Assembly (NCBI RefSeq): GCF_036881715.1
Contig: NZ_JBAKBF010000014.1
Span: forward strand, 1 to 64,000
Direction: 5' to 3'
Origin: Pannonibacter anstelovis
GTDB lineage: Bacteria > Pseudomonadota > Alphaproteobacteria > Rhizobiales > Stappiaceae
DNA: 64,000 nucleotides
Under the pieces are notes generated by a model. That model was not told where the DNA came from and made no database searches. It was given only the letters and a program-made list of their open reading frames with translations. Numbering within the stretch: the first letter of the stretch is position 1; each line of letters begins with the position of its first letter. The position numbers and the translations under genes were made by a program. Positions 43,361-50,660 of this stretch are shown here, one piece after another.

Positions 43361-44167
43361 TCAGGCAAGCCGCAAGTGGGCGCGAATCTGCGCCGCTTCA
43401 AGCCCATAAAGGGCATCCAGAAACGCGGGAACGAAACTGCCTGGCCCGGTCGAATGTCCGGCGGCAATTTCCCCTGCGATCGCCATGATGGACAGCGCCG
43501 CAGCCGCAGCCACCACCGGGTCCGGCTCCACGGCAAGCGCAGCCGCAGCCACCGCCCCGGCTGCACAGCCAGTCGCCGTCACCCGGCCCATCAGCGGATG
43601 CCCATTGGCAAGGCGAAGGCTCTGAATGCCGCTGCTGATGTCATCCACAGCACCGGTCATTGCAACGGGAAGCCCCAGCTGGCCGGAAAGTTCCAGAACA
43701 GACGCACCGCCGCCCAGCGCGGCAAGCTCCCCGGCATTGATTTTCAGCAGTGAAGGCTTCAGAGCCAGAAGGCGCCGGGCCTCGGTCAGGCGCGGGGGAG
43801 AACGGTCGGCAAAGACGGGATCCAGCACCCAGGGCTTGCCTTCGCCAGCTGCGATGCTGATAGCCCTGCTCGCTGCTTCCTTCCGCGCGTCGTCCAGCGT
43901 GCCGAGGTTGACCAGCAGCGCCTGCGCAGAAGCCGTGAAGAAGGGTACTTCCTCCGGCGAGATCGTCATCGACGGAATGGCGCCCAACGCCAGCAGAACA
44001 TTGGCGGTGAAGGCCTGAGCCACAGCGTTGGTGAGGCAATGCACACGGGGTGCGAATACCCGGATCTTGTCCAGTACCTCCGCCGTGCGCGAGGCCAGGT
44101 GATCCGCAGTGATGGTAGAAATGGCCGCTGCATCAGCTGCGCCGCGTGCCGTTTGACCGCTCATCAT
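43361..44167 (-). CDS. thiM: Hydroxyethylthiazole kinase ThiM
   Basis: A 268-residue thiazole salvage kinase that makes thiazole phosphate. Motifs: VHCLTNAVAQAFTANVLLALGAIPSM (substrate binding), WVLDPVFADRSP, and VTATGCAAGAVAAA with the conserved Cys. I start it at the ATG at 44167, directly downstream of the riboswitch, with GGAGGG at 44175-44180; a frame extending to 44356 would translate the riboswitch and is not real. With thiD it forms a salvage pathway; thiE (thiamine phosphate synthase), often in the same operon, is absent here. Confidence 0.95.
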   Translation of the reverse strand: MMSGQTARGAADAAAISTITADHLASRTAEVLDKIRVFAPRVHCLTNAVAQAFTANVLLALGAIPSMTISPEEVPFFTASAQALLVNLGTLDDARKEAASRAISIAAGEGKPWVLDPVFADRSPPRLTEARRLLALKPSLLKINAGELAALGGGASVLELSGQLGLPVAMTGAVDDISSGIQSLRLANGHPLMGRVTATGCAAGAVAAAALAVEPDPVVAAAAALSIMAIAGEIAAGHSTGPGSFVPAFLDALYGLEAAQIRAHLRLA

Positions 44168-44171
44168 CCCA

Positions 44172-44260
44172 AATCCCTCCGCCGGTACAAGCCGGATCAG
44201 GTTCAAGGAGTTGGCACCATCGCCTCTCAGCCCGGCGCATCCGGCGGGCACCCCCATGAG
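44172..44260 (-). promoter_or_regulatory. TPP riboswitch (thi box) controlling thiM
   Basis: On the - strand the region contains the TPP aptamer elements in order: GGGGGTGCCC (44256-44247), GGGCTGAGAGG (about 44233-44223), TTGAACCTGATCCGG (about 44206-44192) and GTACCGGCGGAGGG (about 44188-44175). The ribosome site GGAGGG is fused to the 3' end of the aptamer, 7 bases before the thiM ATG, so ligand binding would be expected to block translation. Confidence 0.95.
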
Positions 44261-44389
44261 ACGGCAAACAGCTACCAAGCCCGTTCCGCCTTGGCAAGCA
44301 TGCTCTGCTGGCGGCAATAAAGCGCAGCGATTGACTGGCGGCGGCGGATCGGCCATGTCCTGTCACAGGATAGCCCTCAGGAGCACGCC

Positions 44390-44626
44390 ATGAAGCCCTT
44401 CTTCATCATGATCAAATGCCACCTCGGCGAGACCTACAAGGTCGCCAATGCCATTGCGGATGCCGAGATCGCTTCGGAAATCTACTCAACGAGCGGCGAC
44501 TATGACCTGCTGGTGAAGGTCTATATCGAGGATGGCGAGGACATCGGCCACTTCGTCAATGAGAAGCTGCATTGCATGGAAGGCATCCGCGACACCCGCA
44601 CCATCATTACCTTCAAGGCATTCTGA
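44390..44626 (+). CDS. Stand-alone Lrp/AsnC effector-binding (RAM) domain protein
   Basis: A 78-residue protein consisting only of the Lrp/AsnC ligand-binding domain: MKPFFIMIKCHLGETYKVA, ASEIYSTSGDYDLLVKVYIED and IRDTRTIITF match the beta-alpha-beta-beta-alpha-beta fold. The DNA-binding domain of Lrp regulators is missing. Such stand-alone domains form dimers or decamers, bind amino acids, and may modulate full-length Lrp proteins. The start has AGGAG at 44379-44383. It is monocistronic, followed by a large hairpin, and divergent from thiM. Confidence 0.9.
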   Translation: MKPFFIMIKCHLGETYKVANAIADAEIASEIYSTSGDYDLLVKVYIEDGEDIGHFVNEKLHCMEGIRDTRTIITFKAF

Positions 44627-44630
44627 GGCA

Positions 44631-44675
44631 CTATTCAGCCTGCGCCGGGCGATGAAAGCCGGGGCGCAGGCTGAA
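44631..44675. terminator. Large palindrome between convergent genes, also a dispersed repeat copy
   Basis: A perfect 13-bp inverted repeat (44634-44646 with 44663-44675) lies just after the RAM-domain gene stop. It shares CTATTCAGCCTGC with 32243-32255, so it belongs to the dispersed palindrome family while sitting where a terminator is expected. Confidence 0.7.
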
Positions 44676-44677
44676 GA

Positions 44678-45736
44678 TCAGGGCCGCAGCGGCGAGGAGG
44701 CCTTGCGCGCCCGGCTGTCATCCTTGCCCAGCGCCCGTTCGCGGTAGATGACGAAGAGGCCTGCCGCCACCACGATCAGCGCACCGGCCACCACCTGCCA
44801 CACCGGAATATCGCCAAAGATCGCCCAGCTGAGCAGCACCGCCCAGAGCAGGTTTGCATAATCGAAGGGGGCGATAGTCGACGCATCAGCGTAGCGGTAG
44901 CTCTCGGTCATGACGATCTGGCCAACGCCGCCCGCAAGACCGACGAAGACAAGCAGCCCTGCCGTTTTCGCATCCGGAATGACCCAGGCATAGCCGGGGA
45001 AGATCCAGCCAAACGGAACGGTTGCCAGCGAAATCAGCGAGGCACAGCCGGAGAACCAGATGACAATGGTACTGGTCCGCTCTGTCTCGCAGAGCTTGCG
45101 CACGAAGATCATCGCCATGGCCGTGCAGAAGGCGCCTGCAGCCGCAGCTGCCGCGCCGAACCAGGCATCCCCGCTCATCTCCGTGCCGCCCATATGCGGA
45201 GACAGGATGACGACAATGCCAAGGAACCCGATGACGACGGCCGTCCAGCGGTAGACACGCACCGTCTCACCAAGGAAGAAAAAGGCCAGAACCACCGTGA
45301 ACAGCGGCGCGGCAAAGCCGATGGCCGTTGAATCTGCAAGGGGCAGATATTTCAGCGATGTGAAGGCAAACAGCATGGCCGCAATGCCCGCCATGGCACG
45401 CCCCACATGGCCAAGCGGCTGGCGGGTATGAAGAGAGCTGGTCAGCTCACCGCGCAGCGCCACCAGAAGCAGCACCGGGAACATGCCAAAGAAATTGCGG
45501 GCAAAGACAATCTCGCCAATTGGCACGCTCTCTGTGGTGATCTTCAGAGCGACAGCCATGCAGGCGAAGGTGAAGGTGGAGCACAGCTTCAGAGCGATGC
45601 CCAGCACGGGTTTCTGTGAGGTGAGAACGGCGGCTTGCGGCGGGACCTGCGCGCCCTCTCCGGAGGCCAATGCACGGTTCTCCGCCTCATCCTCGTCAGG
45701 GGCGTTCGTCTCCCTCATGGCCATATGATCGTCCAA
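44678..45736 (-). CDS. EamA-family DMT transporter
   Basis: A 352-residue drug/metabolite transporter with ten hydrophobic segments in two EamA repeats (about residues 45-185 and 190-335). Residues 1-40 are charged and presumably cytoplasmic. Motifs such as EIVFARNFFGMFPVLLL, LKYLPLADSTAIGFAAPLF and SYRYADASTIAPFDYANLLWA are typical of the RhaT/S-adenosylmethionine-uptake-like group; the substrate is not evident. A GntR-type palindrome lies about 105 bases upstream. Confidence 0.9.
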   Translation of the reverse strand: MDDHMAMRETNAPDEDEAENRALASGEGAQVPPQAAVLTSQKPVLGIALKLCSTFTFACMAVALKITTESVPIGEIVFARNFFGMFPVLLLVALRGELTSSLHTRQPLGHVGRAMAGIAAMLFAFTSLKYLPLADSTAIGFAAPLFTVVLAFFFLGETVRVYRWTAVVIGFLGIVVILSPHMGGTEMSGDAWFGAAAAAAGAFCTAMAMIFVRKLCETERTSTIVIWFSGCASLISLATVPFGWIFPGYAWVIPDAKTAGLLVFVGLAGGVGQIVMTESYRYADASTIAPFDYANLLWAVLLSWAIFGDIPVWQVVAGALIVVAAGLFVIYRERALGKDDSRARKASSPLRP

Positions 45737-45834
45737 AGGTCCGGCGCAGGGGCGGGCATGAAGAAGCTGGGCGCCGGGCCAAGCTCAACTCAAATCTGCT
45801 GATAGCGCAGCAACTTCGCCGTGCGTATCATGCA

Positions 45835-45855
45835 TGCTACTGTATACAAGGGTAG
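45835..45855 (-). promoter_or_regulatory. Possible GntR-type operator upstream of the EamA gene
   Basis: CTTGTATACAG (- strand, 45850-45840) has the palindromic TGTATACA core common to GntR/FCD-family operators and is flanked by GCTAC and GTAGC in inverted orientation. No GntR gene is in the window, so the regulator is unknown. Confidence 0.35.
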
Positions 45856-45980
45856 CAAACCGGTATCAAAATTCCAGACCATATTGCCGCAGCATACAGA
45901 ATTTTACGCTGCTGGCCGGAGAAGGCGTCAGTGAGGGGACAGCGCAGTCAGCCGCGCCGCCCCCTCTTCGCATTTCGTTC

Positions 45981-48284
45981 TTAAGCGCGGGCGGCCTGAA
46001 TGGCCTGCCAGACCCGGTGCGGCGTGGCGGGCATATCGATATGCTCCACCCCTGCCCCATCACGCAAAGCCATCTGTAGGGCATTCATCACGGCTGCGCA
46101 GCCGCCGATGGTCCCGGCCTCGCCTGCCCCCTTGATGCCCAGCGCATTGGTGGTGGACGGCACGTTCTTCGTCTCGAAATGGATATCCGGCAGATCGGAT
46201 GCCCGGATCAGGCGGTAGTCGAGCAGCGAGGCCGTCAGCAGCTGTCCATCGGCATCGAACACCGTTTCCTCGCACAAGGCCTGACTGATTGCCTGCACCG
46301 TGCCGCCGATGACCTGACCGGCAAGCAGAACCGGGTTCACCGTGACGCCGAAATCATCCACGATTGTGTAGTTCAGCAGCTCGACATCACCCGTTTCCGG
46401 GTCGACCTCCAGCTCGCAGACATGCGTGCCATTGGGATAGGTCGCTTCCGCCTGCTTCACCTCTTCCTGACCGGCGAGCTTTTCACCGGCAGCAGCCGCA
46501 ACAGCGGCCAGCGATACGGACCGGTCGGTGCCAACGACGCGGACTTCACCGTCCACCAGCTCCAGATCGTCAATGCCGGTTTCCAGCTGATCGGCGGCCT
46601 TTTCCTTGATCTTGCGGACAAGGCTCTTCGAGGCTTCGAGCACAGACGGCAGGCCGAGCGGAATGGAGCGGGAGCCGCCCGTGCCACCGCCCTTGCGCAC
46701 CCGGTCGGTATCGCCCTGGATCACCTCGATCTGGCCGATATCAAGCCCAAGCTGTTCGGCAATCACCTGCGAATAAGACGTGGCATGCCCCTGACCATTG
46801 GTCTGTGTGCCAATCAGCAGCGTCACCGTGCCATTGCCGTTCAGTTCCACCGTCGCCTCTTCCCCGCCGGGGAAGGCGCAGGCCTCGATGTAGCTGCAAA
46901 GGCCGATGCCGCGGTACTTGCCGCGCGCAGCACTTTCCGCCTGCCGGGCGGCAAAGCCGTTCCAGTCCGCCACTTCCAGCGCCTTGTCCATGTGCCCGGC
47001 AAAATCACCGGTGTCATACATGCGGCCCGTCGCCGTGGTGTAGGGCAGCGCGCTGGAAGGCACAAAGTTGCGGCGGCGGATTTCCGCCGTCCCAAGGCCT
47101 GTCTCAAGCCCAGCCTTCTCGATCAGCCGCTCGATCAGATAAGCAGCTTCCGGACGCCCCGCGCCGCGATAGGCGTCAGTCGGCACCGTGTGGGTATAGA
47201 CGCCGGTGGCCGTAACGAACAGCGCCGGAACATCATAGAGCCCCGTGGACATGGAGGTGCCGACGAAGGGGATGAAGGGGCCATACTGATGCAGATAGGC
47301 CCCCATGGCAGCCAGAACATTGATGCGAAGGCCGAGAATGCGGCCATCGGCATCCAGCGCCAGGTCTGCGGTGGTGATGTTGTCGCGGCCATGCGCGTCG
47401 GTGACGAAGTGGTCCATGCGGTCGCCGGTCCACTTCACCGGACGGCGCAGTTTCTCCGCAGCGAAGAGGCACAGCGGATATTCCCGGTAGACGAACATCT
47501 TGGTGCCGAAGCCGCCGCCCACTTCCGGGGTGATAATGCGCAGGCGCGCCGGATCGATGCCAAGGATATCCTTGGCGATGATATCCCGCTGGCCATGGCC
47601 GCCCTGCGTGCCTGCCGTCAGCGTGTAGCGGCCCGTGTCCGCATCATATTCGGCAAGGCAGGCGCGCGGCTCCATGTAATTGGCCACGAGGCGGTTGTTG
47701 ACGAGGCGGATGGAGGTGACATGCGAGGCCTTGCGGAAAGCCTCTTCGGTCTTTGCCTCATCACCATGGCCGAGGCGGAAGGCCTTGTTGGAGCCATGCT
47801 CCGGCCAGACCAGCGTTGCCCCGTCCCGAACGGCTTCCTCGATATCGACGATCACGTCGAGCGGTTCATAGTCCACCTCGATCAGCTCAGCCGCGGACTT
47901 TGCCGCGTTGACGCTGTCGGCCACCACGAAGGCAATCGCATCACCAACGTGGCGGACAGTATCGGTGCAGAGCACGGGCCGCACCGGGCACCAGTGCATG
48001 GTGCCATCCAGCTGCTTCATCACCGCCTTCACCGGCATCGGCTTCATGCCGTCCAGGTCAGCCCCGGTCAGCACCATAGCCACGCCCGGATGGGCGCGGG
48101 CCTCTTCCAGCCCAGAAAGAGAAATCCGGGCATGGGCCATGGAAGAGCGCAGCACATAGGCATGCAGGGTGCCCTCGGGGGCAAAGTCGTCCGTGTAGCG
48201 GCCGGTGCCGGTGATCAGGGTAGCATCTTCCTTGCGGCGGACCGGGGCACCGATCCCGAATTTCTTCGGCGTCATCTGGTTCAT
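45981..48284 (-). CDS. Xanthine dehydrogenase-family molybdopterin-binding subunit, orphan
   Basis: A 767-residue large subunit of a molybdenum hydroxylase (xanthine dehydrogenase/CoxL family). The N-terminal domain starts GIGAPVRRKEDATLITGTGRY; Mo-cofactor segments include GGHGQRD, EVGGGFGTK and the active-site loop AYRGAGRPEA, so it lacks the AYXCSFR loop of true CO dehydrogenase (form I). The catalytic glutamate is Glu722 in KGAGEAGTIG. Such enzymes need a FAD subunit and a [2Fe-2S] subunit; neither is adjacent, so partners must be elsewhere. The ATG at 48284 is preferred to 48323 (GAGG upstream, conserved N-terminus). Confidence 0.9.
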   Translation of the reverse strand: MNQMTPKKFGIGAPVRRKEDATLITGTGRYTDDFAPEGTLHAYVLRSSMAHARISLSGLEEARAHPGVAMVLTGADLDGMKPMPVKAVMKQLDGTMHWCPVRPVLCTDTVRHVGDAIAFVVADSVNAAKSAAELIEVDYEPLDVIVDIEEAVRDGATLVWPEHGSNKAFRLGHGDEAKTEEAFRKASHVTSIRLVNNRLVANYMEPRACLAEYDADTGRYTLTAGTQGGHGQRDIIAKDILGIDPARLRIITPEVGGGFGTKMFVYREYPLCLFAAEKLRRPVKWTGDRMDHFVTDAHGRDNITTADLALDADGRILGLRINVLAAMGAYLHQYGPFIPFVGTSMSTGLYDVPALFVTATGVYTHTVPTDAYRGAGRPEAAYLIERLIEKAGLETGLGTAEIRRRNFVPSSALPYTTATGRMYDTGDFAGHMDKALEVADWNGFAARQAESAARGKYRGIGLCSYIEACAFPGGEEATVELNGNGTVTLLIGTQTNGQGHATSYSQVIAEQLGLDIGQIEVIQGDTDRVRKGGGTGGSRSIPLGLPSVLEASKSLVRKIKEKAADQLETGIDDLELVDGEVRVVGTDRSVSLAAVAAAAGEKLAGQEEVKQAEATYPNGTHVCELEVDPETGDVELLNYTIVDDFGVTVNPVLLAGQVIGGTVQAISQALCEETVFDADGQLLTASLLDYRLIRASDLPDIHFETKNVPSTTNALGIKGAGEAGTIGGCAAVMNALQMALRDGAGVEHIDMPATPHRVWQAIQAARA

Positions 48285-48455
48285 CTGGAAACGGCCTCGA
48301 TTGTTATGGGCTGGTGCAGCCATGCGGCTCTGGGGGATTGGCCTGAAGGGGCTGCGAAGCTTGTCTTGTCAGACAAGAATGTTGCGCCGGACCGTGAAAC
48401 GTCAACCCCGAATTCAAGGCAGGGCGTCAGATCCTCATATCCGCAGGAATGACGA

Positions 48456-48483
48456 GGGCCTGCCGGTGGCATCCGGCAGGCCC
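48456..48483 (-). terminator. Hairpin after the acyl-CoA ligase gene
   Basis: A perfect 11-bp inverted repeat (48456-48466 with 48473-48483) lies 21 bases beyond the ligase stop; the T tract is weak. Confidence 0.55.
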
Positions 48484-48504
48484 CTGAAAAGTAGGATGCA
48501 GGCT

Positions 48505-50178
48505 TCAGGCAGCAGGCTTGCTTGCCGCTGCAGCCGCGCGCTTGGCCGCTTCTTCCTCGACCAGCTCCTTCTTGGAGAGCTTGCCCACCATGGTCTTGGG
48601 CAACGCATCGCGGAACTCGATCTCGCGCGGCAATTCAATGGCAGAGAGGTGATCCTTGAGGAAGGCGCGCATTTCCTCCTGCGTGACCGTGGCACCAGCC
48701 CGCAGCTTGACGAAGGCCTTGGGCGCCTGCCCCCGGTACTCGTCTGGAACCGCGATCACGATGGCCTCTTCGACGCCCGCATGCTGATACAGGGCTTCCT
48801 CGATCACCCGCGGGTAGACGTTGTAGCCAGAGCAAAGGATCAGATCCTTGATCCGGTCCACCAGATAGATGAAGCCGTCCTTATCCACATAGCCGACATC
48901 ACCGGTATGGAGGAAGCCATCCTCGATCGTGCGCGCGGTTTCCTCGGGCCGCTTCCAGTAGCCCTTCATCACCTGCGGCCCCTTGATCACCAGTTCGCCC
49001 TTTTCACCCTGCGGCACCGTGCGGCTTGGGTCATCCAATGCACGGAACTCAGCGATGGTGCCCGGCGCCAGCTGACCAATGGAACCGGCCCGGCGGCGCT
49101 CGTCCAGCGGATTGACCGAAGCAACCGGCGAGGTTTCCGTCAGGCCGTAGCCTTCCACGAGAATGCAGCCGGTGATCTTCTCGAACTTCTCCTTCACTTC
49201 CACCGGCAGCGGCGCACCGCCGGAGATGCACAGCTTCACGCTGGTCAGATCATAAGAAGGCGTCAGCGGCGAGTTGTTGATCGCCGTGTAGATGGTCGGC
49301 ACGCCCGGGAACAGCGTCGGACGCGTGCGCTTGATGGTGTCCAGCAGCAGCTTCATTTCGAAGCGCGGCATCAGGACCATCTGCGCGGCCAGCACGACAG
49401 CAAGATTTTGCGCAACCGTCATGGCGAAGACGTGGAAGAAGGGAATGACGCAGAGCATCCGCTCCTTGCCCTTCTCCGCAGCATGGAAGATGTCCTTCAT
49501 CTGCTCGATATTGGCGGAGAGGTTCGCATGCGTGAGCATCGCCCCCTTCGGCACGCCCGTAGTGCCGCCGGTATATTGCAGCACCGCAACGTCCTCGGCA
49601 GGATCGATGGCAACGGGAACCGGGCTGGCGCCACGGTTCAACAGTGCTGCATAAGGCACATGGCCGCTGTCCGCCTTCCACGAGGCCCGGTCCTTGCCCT
49701 TGAAGAGCGTGAACAGCGCCCGCTTCACCGCCGGCAGGATATCGGCCATCGGACAGACAATGAGCTTGTCCAGAATGCCGTCCTTCCTCACGGCCTCGAC
49801 CTTGTCGTAAATGACCTTGAGATCAAGCGTGACCATGATGCGCACTTCCGCATCCCGCGCCTGGAATGCGATCTCGCGCTCCACATAAAGCGGGTTGAAG
49901 TTGACGACCGTTGCCCCGGCCTTCATCAGCGCGAAGTAGAAAATGGTATAGTAGGGCGTGTTCGGCAGGCAGAGGCCAACCTTGGTGCCCTTGGCGACGC
50001 CCAGCGCCTGCAAGCCTGCGGCCACCCGGTTCACAAGTGCACCAAGCTCCCCATAGGTCCAGGTCTTGCCGAGGAAATCTGCAGCCACGGTCTTGCCGTA
50101 GCTTGCAACGGTCTCCTCCAGATATTCATGCAGCGGGCGGGGCCTGAAAGCCGCGACCCATTCCTCCACTTTCGCCAT
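48505..50178 (-). CDS. fadD: Long-chain fatty-acid-CoA ligase
   Basis: A 557-residue ANL-superfamily adenylating enzyme that activates fatty acids to acyl-CoA. The AMP-binding P-loop YTGGTTGVPKGAMLTHANL, GYGLTETSPVAS, and the hinge region GDVGYVDKDGFIYLVDRIKDLI are intact, and the C-terminal FRDALPKTMVGKLSKKEL carries the catalytic lysine region. Length and motifs fit FadD. The ATG at 50178 has GGAGA 5 bases upstream; the frame extends to 50235 without support. A candidate operator lies about 157 bases upstream. FadL at 39.6-40.9 kb would supply its substrate. Confidence 0.92.
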   Translation of the reverse strand: MAKVEEWVAAFRPRPLHEYLEETVASYGKTVAADFLGKTWTYGELGALVNRVAAGLQALGVAKGTKVGLCLPNTPYYTIFYFALMKAGATVVNFNPLYVEREIAFQARDAEVRIMVTLDLKVIYDKVEAVRKDGILDKLIVCPMADILPAVKRALFTLFKGKDRASWKADSGHVPYAALLNRGASPVPVAIDPAEDVAVLQYTGGTTGVPKGAMLTHANLSANIEQMKDIFHAAEKGKERMLCVIPFFHVFAMTVAQNLAVVLAAQMVLMPRFEMKLLLDTIKRTRPTLFPGVPTIYTAINNSPLTPSYDLTSVKLCISGGAPLPVEVKEKFEKITGCILVEGYGLTETSPVASVNPLDERRRAGSIGQLAPGTIAEFRALDDPSRTVPQGEKGELVIKGPQVMKGYWKRPEETARTIEDGFLHTGDVGYVDKDGFIYLVDRIKDLILCSGYNVYPRVIEEALYQHAGVEEAIVIAVPDEYRGQAPKAFVKLRAGATVTQEEMRAFLKDHLSAIELPREIEFRDALPKTMVGKLSKKELVEEEAAKRAAAAASKPAA

Positions 50179-50334
50179 GGCGGTCTCCAATCGAGATTCT
50201 GCGCCACCTGGACAACCCCGGCCCGGGAGCTTCACTCCCGGCTTGCGCTCCTCAGCGCAACCTCCCTGCCTGCAGCATTCCAGGTTGATACCCCTGCCAG
50301 GGGCCTCTTCCTACAGATTTGACATTCCTTCCGT

Positions 50335-50355
50335 TTACGTCAACCGGCGACGTAA
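50335..50355. promoter_or_regulatory. Candidate operator upstream of fadD
   Basis: A perfect inverted repeat TTACGTC-N7-GACGTAA, 157 bases upstream of the fadD start in the gap shared with the divergent ROK gene. TTACGT-type dyads resemble TetR-family operators of fatty-acid genes; the regulator is not known. Confidence 0.45.
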
Positions 50356-50660
50356 CGGCATCTGCCTATTTTTTTGCGCAAGGCCGTTCGACACGGGCTC
50401 AAACGGTGCACTTCAGCCCTATTTTTCCTACCGCCTTCAGTTACCCGATTGCCGCGGGGGCATTTTAACCACCTTACCCCTAGTTGAAAATGCCATCTCC
50501 CAAAAAGAACTTAGGGAACCTAATATCCCAGCCAAAGCCGTTTGACGCAGTGCAACAACGAAAATGGTTGACTGCAGGGCGCGAGCATCAAATAATTAAA
50601 TCAACAAAAATTATTCGGTGCTGGCGGCAATTTCATATCAGCCACCAGGGAGGACGCTGA
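50356..50660. promoter_or_regulatory. Promoter region of the ROK-frc operon
   Basis: A 305-base gap without a gene, becoming AT-rich close to the ROK start (about 50590-50625). It should contain the frc promoter and ROK operator, but no palindrome was convincing. Confidence 0.4.

Noticed and set aside
43361..44356. Longer thiM start at 44356
   Set aside because: It would translate the TPP riboswitch; the ATG at 44167 has the ribosome site fused to the aptamer.
46179..48452. Long + strand frame of 757 codons opposite the molybdenum hydroxylase gene, and one of 705 codons at 48205-50322 opposite fadD
   Set aside because: High-GC shadow frames; translated sequences are His/Arg/Gly-rich with no family motifs.
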